This document shows, piece after piece, positions 59,036-64,000 of a DNA stretch of 64,000 bases. The stretch covers positions 37,481 to 101,480 of the forward strand of contig CAVQON010000004.1 of assembly GCA_963714455.1 (NCBI GenBank), written 5' to 3'. Made by a program: the position numbers and the translations under genes. Numbering within the stretch: the first letter of the stretch is position 1; each line of letters begins with the position of its first letter. Source of the stretch: CAVQGZ01 sp963714455. Lineage in GTDB: Bacteria > Actinomycetota > Actinomycetes > Jiangellales > Jiangellaceae. The notes beneath the pieces are model-generated. The model did no database searches, was not told the origin of the DNA, and saw nothing but the letters and a program-made list of their open reading frames with translations.

Positions 59036-60281
59036 GTGAGGTCGGTGGAGGTGGTGCACGAACGTTGCGCGGGCCTGGACATCTCCAAGAAGGACGCGAA
59101 GCTGTGCGTGAGGGTCGCGGGGTCGGGGCGACGTCGAACGGTGGAGACGGTGACCACCTGGGGGTCGACCACCGGGCAGGTCCTGGCGCTGCGGGAGCAC
59201 CTGCTGGCCGAGCGGGTCGGCTGTGCGGTGATGGAGGCGACCAGCGACTACTGGAAGCCGTTCTACTACCTGCTCGAGGACGCCGGGTTCGAACTGCTGC
59301 TGGTCAACGCCCGGCACGTGAAGAACCTGCCGGGCCGCAAGACCGACGTCGCGGATGCGACCTGGCTGGCGCAGCTGGGCGCGCACGGGCTGGTACGGGG
59401 CTCGTTCGTGCCACCGGAGCCGATCCGGGCGTTGCGGGACCTGACCCGGGCCCGCACCGCTATCACCCGGGAACGCTCCCGGGAGACCCAGCGGCTAGAG
59501 AAGCTGCTCGAGGACGCCGGCATCAAGCTGTCCGCGGTGGCCAGCGACATCCTCGGGGTGTCCGGGCGGGCGATGCTGGAGGCCCTGGTCGCCGGGCAGC
59601 GTGACCCCGCGGTGCTGGCCGACCTGGCCAAACGCCGGCTACGGGCCAAGATCCCCGCCCTCCCCGAGGCACTGACCGGCCGGTTCACCGACCATCATGC
59701 GTTCCTGGTACGCATCCACCTGGACCTGATCGACCAGCACACTGCGGCCATCACCGAGCTGACCGAGCGGATCGAGACCGTCATCGACCCCTTTCGGGGG
59801 TTCCGCGACCTGATCTGCACCATCCCCGGGATCAGCACCCTGACCGCGGACGTGATCGTCGCCGAGACCGGCGCGGACATGAGCGTGTTCCCCACCGCCG
59901 CGCACCTGGCCTCCTGGGCCGGGGTCAGCCCCGGCCACCACGATGTCCGCGGGCAAGACCAAGTCCAGCCGCACTCGCCCCGGCAACCCCTACCTGCAAG
60001 GCGCCCTGGGCACCGCCGCGATGAGCTGCGCCCAGCACCCCGACACCTTCCTCGGCGCCCGCTACCGCCGCATCGCCGCCCGCCGCGGACCGATGAAAGC
60101 CAACGTCGCCATCCAGCGCACCATCCTGGTCACCATCTGGCACATGGCCCACACCGGCGCCCTCTACGACGACCCCGGCGCCGACTACTACACCCGACTA
60201 CACCCCGAGAGAGCGAAACGCCGCGCCCTGCACCAACTCGAAGCCATGGGCTACGACGTCACCCTCCAGCGCACCGGCTGA
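59036..60281 (+). pseudogene. IS110-family transposase B with a single-base frameshift
   Basis: The first part has the DEDD motifs: CAGLDISKKDAKL, VMEATSDYWKP and RKTDVADATWLAQ. A helix-rich middle follows, then PGISTLTADVIVAETG and SWAGVSPGHH. At about 59941-59946 one extra base (CACGATGTCC where the reading expects CACGA-TCC) moves the remaining SAGKTKSSRTRPGNPYL...AMSCAQHP to another frame ending at 60281. This is either a disabling mutation or, less likely, recoding. The exact start (GTG 59036 or 59045) is uncertain. Confidence 0.85.
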
Positions 60282-61089
60282 CCGGGTACGCACTCATCGC
60301 AGCCCCTGAGTGAATCTTCGCGTCAGGCCAAGGCGATGCTGGCCAGGGTGCGTCCGCGCGACGTCGCCGGGCAGACCCGCCGGCGCATCGCCGCCGACGA
60401 ACTCGCCGAGCTAGTCGCGGTCGAGGCCAAGATCAAGAAGGCCGACACGGAGCTCAAAGCGATGGTGCTGGCCCGCGGTCCACGGCTGATGGAGCTGCGT
60501 GGTGTCGGACCTGTCGTGGCCGCCCGGGTACTGGCCGACGGCGGGGACGTGGCCCGCTTCGCCAACCGCAACCGCTTCGCCTCCTGGACCGGCACCGCCC
60601 CCTCGATGCCTCATCCGGGGAGCAGAACCGCCACCGCCTGTCACGGGCCGGGAACCGACGGATGAACCACATGATCCACATCGCCGCGATCAGCCAGCTC
60701 CGCTTGGACACCGATGGACGGGCCTACTACCGACGCAAGCGCGCCGAGGGCAGGAAGCCCCTCGAAGCCATCAGGTGTCTCAAGCGCAGGATCTCCGATG
60801 CCATCTACCGGCAACTCGTCGCCGACGCCCGCGCCGCCGCCGAGGTGATCGACCAGGCCGAGGGTGAGGAGGCCAGTGCGGGCCCGGGAGGGCACTGCGG
60901 GGCGACTCAACAATCCAGCGCGGTCGACCTGCCCCCGCCCATCGACACTTCGGATCAGCCACTTCCCGGACCCGCGAAACCGACGCTACAACCCGTCCCG
61001 CGACCCCGGAACACCTCACCGCGAAAGACCCCTCAACTCACCCCTTGACAACAGAGGAGTAACGGGTGCCGAAGTGGGGCGGTCTGCAT

Positions 61090-61100
61090 GGCACTGTTGC
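61090..61100 (+). repeat. Possible solo IS6-family terminal repeat
   Basis: GGCACTGTTGC followed by ATTA resembles the conserved IS26/IS6 end (GGCACTGTTGCAAA). It lies just right of the IS110-family A tail. No transposase starts here, so it would be an orphan end. Confidence 0.4.
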
Positions 61101-61145
61101 ATTACGGCGGCACACGCCCAATCGGTTGTCCGTCGAGTCAGTTTC

Positions 61146-61451
61146 TCAGTGCGAAATCGACCCCTGTGCCGTATTTGCCCATCCCGAGATTCCCTCGAGA
61201 GACGGCCGGGGCGTCCGGTTGGCGCTCAACGCAACAGTGCCCTCCAGGTTCACCACCGGAACCTTGAACCCACCCTTGCCGCCGGCGGTCGAGGCCGCGA
61301 CTACCTGCAGCTGCACCGTCACCGATGTCACCGGGAACCGCACCTCGGAGTCCTCGCCGGACTCCCGGGCAGCCACAAGATCCTGCCGGATCGACTCGAT
61401 CGCCTCATGCAGGCCGATCCCTTGCACACCATCCTGATCCACCATCAGCAC
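61146..61451 (-). CDS. Trypco2-domain (trypsin-co-occurring domain 2) protein
   Basis: The 101-residue protein matches the small Trypco2 domain: IGLHEAIESIRQDLVAARES, EVRFPVTSVTVQLQVVA and GGKGGFKVPVVNLEG. It normally sits next to, or within, proteins with trypsin-like peptidases in bacterial conflict or signalling systems. Here the gene is bounded by IS110-family remnants downstream and IS6 debris upstream, and no peptidase partner is visible, so it may be an orphan. The last about 30 residues are atypical and may be read-through into IS sequence. Confidence 0.7.
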   Translation of the reverse strand: MLMVDQDGVQGIGLHEAIESIRQDLVAARESGEDSEVRFPVTSVTVQLQVVAASTAGGKGGFKVPVVNLEGTVALSANRTPRPSLEGISGWANTAQGSISH

Positions 61452-61551
61452 CCCTCTCCCTCGACGCTCGCTCGCGAGGACCTACGAGGATGTCCCGAGT
61501 TCCGGGGAACTTCGGTGGCGGCCCTGTGAGCATCAGGCTGCGCTGACGGTG

Positions 61552-61881
61552 TCAGTGTTGCAGTTGGCTCCGGCACGGTCGGCGGCGACATGCCGTTCGA
61601 GTGAGGCTCGGAGGGCGGGCAGGTGTAGGTGGCCGTTGACGCGACGGAACTGCTGGGACGTTGTTGAGCAGCCACTGCAGTGGGGAAACAGCCGCGCGCA
61701 CCTGTGTGGGGAACGGCTGCAGTCGATCCAACTCCTGGCATCTGGCCGCCTGAGCAGCCTGATCTCGCTGCACCCTCGAGTTGCTGTCGGCCAGCTCCGT
61801 GAGCAGCGTGTTCAGGGTCGTCGTGGCGGTCGCCCAGGCCAATTGCTGGCCGTCCGAGGTAGTCGCGTGGATGCGGTTCAC
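61552..61881 (-). CDS. Doubtful hypothetical reading frame
   Basis: A 109-residue frame whose first half (TTTLNTLLTELADSNSRVQR) is helix-like and whose second half is Arg/Pro-rich. It lies in the roughly 560-bp stretch between the Trypco2 gene and the IS6 remnant. A longer overlapping frame (61445-62203) is low complexity. I list it because the region otherwise has no gene; it may not be expressed. Confidence 0.25.
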   Translation of the reverse strand: MNRIHATTSDGQQLAWATATTTLNTLLTELADSNSRVQRDQAAQAARCQELDRLQPFPTQVRAAVSPLQWLLNNVPAVPSRQRPPTPARPPSLTRTACRRRPCRSQLQH

Positions 61882-61952
61882 CCTGCATGATCGTCGGCGG
61901 CAGCTGCCATGACGGGTCCTCTGTCGCGTAGTTCTCGAGCCAGGTGCTGCAG

Positions 61953-61964
61953 GGCTCTGTTGCG
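61953..61964 (+). repeat. IS6-family terminal inverted repeat
   Basis: GGCTCTGTTGCG matches the start of IS6/IS6100-type ends. It lies 47 bp beyond the stop of the IS6 transposase remnant, where the right end of that element is expected. Confidence 0.6.
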
Positions 61965-62010
61965 TTGGTCGATCGCATGGCGTGAGGGCTCGCGCGACCG
62001 GGGGTCGCGG

Positions 62011-62235
62011 TCAGATCACCGGTTGGAGGTCGTCGCAGACGGTGGCCAACCGGAGCGCAGGTGTCGCCTCGGTTGCGAGTTCGTAGTGCCCGCGATGCAG
62101 GTTCTGCGCGAAGGCGTGACCGCGAATCAGCACGCTCGCCGTCCGGTTCGTCTTCAGGCCGCGCATCGGTCGTAGCCGGGACTTGAGCCGTCCGTGATCG
62201 CACTCGACACGGTTGTTGGCGTACCGCTTGCTTGG
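62011..62235 (-). pseudogene. IS6-family transposase C-terminal remnant
   Basis: The minus strand encodes YANNRVECDHGRLKSRLRPM, RGLKTNRTASVLIRGHAF and NLHRGHYEL, diagnostic of the C-terminal end of IS6-family DDE transposases (with the catalytic Glu in NNRVECDHG). The N-terminal about 150 residues are missing; the ten residues before it are unrelated. The upstream boundary abuts the 3' end of the DUF6623-like gene. Confidence 0.85.
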
Positions 62236-62260
62236 ACGCCGAACGGTGAACAGCAACAGC

Positions 62261-62707
62261 TCAGAAAATGCCGGCGTTGCTGTCGAAACGGGCTCCGGCC
62301 GACAGGAACTTGGCCTCGCCGTCTGGCTGGCCGTCGAGGAACTCGACTACAACGCTCACAACCATGCCGTTGCTGATCCGAACGTCAGCGATGTTGTAGT
62401 CATATCGCTCGACTGGTCCGCGAATATCGAGTCCATCCCGCTTCGCGATCGCCTTGTCTCCGTCGTGCACATGGACGGCAGTCATCTTGGCGTTGTCGTT
62501 CAGTTGTAGTTTCACCCAGACGTCATGGGTGTCGAGGCTGTTCCCGGCGACTCTCGTCGGTGTGGCGATTGGGAAATGGAACCAGTTGCTGGTTCCGGGA
62601 GCCTGCCGAACGACTGTCCCAGTTGCCGTCCTGCGCAGGTAGGTGGTGCGATCGGGATACTCCACCTGCACCGCGGTTCCGTGGGTCCAGAAGTCATAGT
62701 GAGCCAT
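62261..62707 (-). CDS. DUF6623-like small protein
   Basis: The 148-residue protein begins MAHYDFWTHGTAVQVEYPDR and continues TTYLRRTATGTVVRQAPGTSNWFHFPI, a beta-rich pattern that I recognise from the DUF6623 family. Ordered strands with VKLQLNDNAKMTAVHVHDGD and ERYDYNIADVRI follow. It has no signal peptide and its function is unknown. It is intact despite flanking IS debris. The last residues lie next to the IS6 remnant and may be altered. Confidence 0.65.
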   Translation of the reverse strand: MAHYDFWTHGTAVQVEYPDRTTYLRRTATGTVVRQAPGTSNWFHFPIATPTRVAGNSLDTHDVWVKLQLNDNAKMTAVHVHDGDKAIAKRDGLDIRGPVERYDYNIADVRISNGMVVSVVVEFLDGQPDGEAKFLSAGARFDSNAGIF

Positions 62708-62782
62708 CTACGTTCACCCCTCTCTTTCGCTATCTCCAATGACTCCAGCCGTACGCCGGGCGCGCGTGACCAGATAGGGCCT

Positions 62783-63226
62783 TCAGTCACGTGCTCCGAT
62801 TCTCCCAGACAGGTCGCTGACCGCTGAGTCGATGCGGTCGACGACCCGGTCGGAGAGTTCGATCGCGTTCCTCAGCCGCTCGGGTGCCTCCCCGCCGGCA
62901 TTGAGTACGCGGGCGGCTTGGTTGACGTTGTTGCCGTAGCGGCGAAGCTGAGTCCGGCATGCCATGAGTTCGAGAAGCACCTCCCGGTCCGCATCAGGTG
63001 TGCTGGCGGTGGCACCCCGCGGCGTCCAGTGCTGCGTGGGCGCGTAACCCGTCGGGGTCATGCCGGCCCGGGACGCGGCCGAGGCGACGATGTCGTACTC
63101 GGCGTCGTCGTAGCGCAGCATCAGGCGCCGTTCCCGAGCGGGTCGTTGGTGCCGACGGTCTCTGGTGTCGCGCCTCGGCCGAGGCCTCACTGCGACGCCC
63201 CCTGGTCCTGGGTCACGACCCGCCAC
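62783..63226 (-). CDS. mobC: MobC-like relaxosome accessory protein
   Basis: The 147-residue protein has a basic N-terminus, a ribbon-helix-helix-like LMLRYDDAEYDIVASAASRAGMTPTGY region (about residues 35-61) and a C-terminal helix pair with ACRTQLRRYGNNVNQAARVLN, the plasmid-mobilization MobC signature. MobC assists a relaxase at oriT. A hairpin and nic-like sequence lie 49 bp upstream. A start at the internal ATG (residue 36) is possible. A fragmentary copy exists at 56697-56873. Confidence 0.8.
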   Translation of the reverse strand: MAGRDPGPGGVAVRPRPRRDTRDRRHQRPARERRLMLRYDDAEYDIVASAASRAGMTPTGYAPTQHWTPRGATASTPDADREVLLELMACRTQLRRYGNNVNQAARVLNAGGEAPERLRNAIELSDRVVDRIDSAVSDLSGRIGARD

Positions 63227-63274
63227 GACCGCGCTCGGTCGATCTGCCGCGGGCGAGGAGGCCTCGCCTGTGAC

Positions 63275-63303
63275 TGCATCCGGTAAGCGGATGCATATCT
63301 TGC
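63275..63303 (+). other. Candidate oriT: inverted repeat plus nic-like sequence
   Basis: TGCATCCG (63275-63282) and CGGATGCA (63288-63295) form a perfect 8-bp stem around GTAAG. TATCTTGC (63296-63303) follows immediately, close to the P-type nic consensus YATCCTG/Y with one difference. Location just upstream of mobC and the repeat-then-nic layout match known mobilizable elements. Confidence 0.5.
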
Positions 63304-63401
63304 TCCGCCGCTTAGGTGGGTTTCGTGATCTTCCCTTCGTCTAGGGCTGAGTGGCCGCACGGTGTCGTGCGGCGGGTCGGCGAGGAGGAGTGGGGTTGTG
63401 G

Positions 63402-64000
63402 TCATGCGACTTCCTGTCGGGAGCGGTGGAGGATCTGGACGGCGCGGGCGGTGACGGTGGTCCGGGTGACCGGGAGGTGCTCGGCGGCGAGCTCGTCGCG
63501 GGCCTTGGCTTGCAGGACGGGGCGGTGTCCGGCGACGTCGTCCAGTTCAGCCTCCAGGACGGCGAGGTCGACCCCGTCGAGCTCCGCTGGGTTCGGTGGG
63601 GGCTGGTCCCACCACGGCCCGGCCTCCGCCAGGCGCATCGGTGAGCGGGTCTCCCGGTCCGCGGCAAGGGTGAGCAGCGCGGGTTGGATCTGCTCAGACG
63701 GCCAGCCACGCAGCTGGGCGAGCTGGATGGCGGCCAGCAGATACGGTCCCGCCCACCGGGTCGGGGACAGACCGAGCGCCCTCCTGGACGTTTGGCAGCG
63801 CTCGGCAAGCGCGCGCAGGTCGGCGATGCCGCACCGCGCGAGCACCTCGTCGCTTCGATCGGGCGCCGGCTCCTCCTCCGGCGTCGCTCGCGGTGCGCGG
63901 CGCGGCCGCCGGGGTGGAGGGGTGGGGGGAGGAGGAGTCTCGGTCTCTTGCTTTCGGTTGGGCCGCAGATCTGCGGCCACCCTGGCCGCAGCCGTGCGCC
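63402..64000 (-). CDS. Hypothetical island protein, probably partial at the window edge
   Basis: The minus-strand frame is open to the last base; GTG 63980 would give 192 residues but the protein may start beyond the window. It has a Pro/Arg-rich stretch (about residues 15-40) and then a helical domain (DEVLARCGIADLRALAERCQ, PYLLAAIQLAQLRGW) and a long C-terminal helix ending VQILHRSRQEVA. I do not recognise it. Its position upstream of the mob region suggests a transfer- or replication-associated gene. Confidence 0.6.
   Translation of the reverse strand, partial: RTAAARVAADLRPNRKQETETPPPPTPPPRRPRRAPRATPEEEPAPDRSDEVLARCGIADLRALAERCQTSRRALGLSPTRWAGPYLLAAIQLAQLRGWPSEQIQPALLTLAADRETRSPMRLAEAGPWWDQPPPNPAELDGVDLAVLEAELDDVAGHRPVLQAKARDELAAEHLPVTRTTVTARAVQILHRSRQEVA

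Larger units (their letters stand above)
58768..60326 (+). mobile_element. IS110-family element B inserted in transposase A
   Basis: Removing 58768-60326 restores the reading frame of transposase A across ACAGGTCAG|GCCAAG. GTCAG is present on both sides (58763-58767 and 60322-60326), so the insert is about 1,554 bp plus a 5-bp duplication or shared core. A short ACTCAG motif occurs near both ends in inverted orientation. The left non-coding end is about 268 bp and the right about 40 bp, a layout like the IS110 subgroup. Confidence 0.85.
58258..61048 (+). pseudogene. IS110-family transposase A, interrupted and frameshifted
   Basis: The 5' part (58258-58767) encodes the DEDD RuvC-like domain: VIGVDPHK, WAVEGANGVG and GRKTDAHDAHSVAVAA. 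It breaks at DITTGQ, and the continuation AKAMLARVRPRDVAGQTR resumes at 60327, beyond an inserted element. Further on, a missing C in the run near 60597-60604 shifts the frame between FASWTGTAP and the C-terminal NRRMNHMIHIAAISQLR part, which runs to 61048 with the usual LPGPA-type tail. The gene is inactive twice over. About 330 bp of non-coding sequence upstream (57929-58257) probably contains its left end and bridge-RNA region; element ends were not determined. Confidence 0.85.

Noticed and set aside
61445..62203. 252-residue minus-strand frame between the Trypco2 gene and IS6 remnant
   Set aside because: It is low-complexity and Pro/Arg/Thr-rich, and overlaps the IS6 transposase remnant in another frame.

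Overview
The window comes from a high-GC actinomycete chromosome. Evidence for this is uniformly GC-rich coding DNA, frequent GTG starts, a mycothiol-dependent-type enzyme, BldC, DUF3073 and a DtxR/IdeR-type iron box. The order purS-purQ-purL ... purF-purM-DUF3073-valine dehydrogenase-bldC resembles the conserved order known from Streptomyces and relatives. The genus cannot be fixed from the sequence alone.

Bases 1-30,500 are core genome dominated by de novo purine synthesis. They hold purA (2.1 kb), purD (8.4 kb), purB (11.9 kb), purC (14.4 kb), a tight purS-purQ-purL operon (15.9-19.2 kb), purF (23.7 kb) and purM (26.3 kb). Between them lie an FAD oxidoreductase, a putrescine/GABA-type aldehyde dehydrogenase divergent from a class III aminotransferase, a YjbQ enzyme, a GT87-type membrane glycosyltransferase, lipoproteins, a DUF4253 protein, an M20 dipeptidase, a MaoC-like dehydratase, an acyltransferase-3 membrane protein, DUF3073, valine dehydrogenase and bldC. 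One locus (25.4-26.2 kb) is a scar in which nagA and nagB have collapsed into fragments. Many of these genes appear to be transcribed leaderless: a TANNNT-type -10 element lies 6-7 nt before the start codon.

Bases 30,400-50,100 are also core-like. They hold tRNA-Phe, -Asp and -Glu, a CopD-CtaG fusion and CopC (copper handling and oxidase assembly), a small zincin, a tlpA-ccdA thiol-redox operon, a cyclotransferase, a TIGR04338-type metallohydrolase with a DUF2786 protein, an MFS transporter with its ArsR-like regulator, a feoABC ferrous-iron operon under a near-consensus DtxR/IdeR box, and a 1,499-residue DUF2510/SCO7613-like polytopic membrane protein.

From tRNA-Lys (50.15 kb) to the window end the DNA is accessory. 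A tyrosine integrase lies next to the tRNA. It is followed by small and membrane proteins, an 804-residue protein with a papain-like (C39-type) domain and a seven-bladed tectonin-like propeller, a relic carrying integrase and MobC fragments, a GNAT acetyltransferase, an IS110-family element precisely interrupted by a second IS110-family element, an orphan Trypco2-domain protein, an IS6-family remnant, a DUF6623-like protein, a MobC-like protein with a candidate oriT just upstream, and an unidentified gene running toward the edge. No second tRNA-Lys 3' end is visible, so the island probably continues beyond the window.
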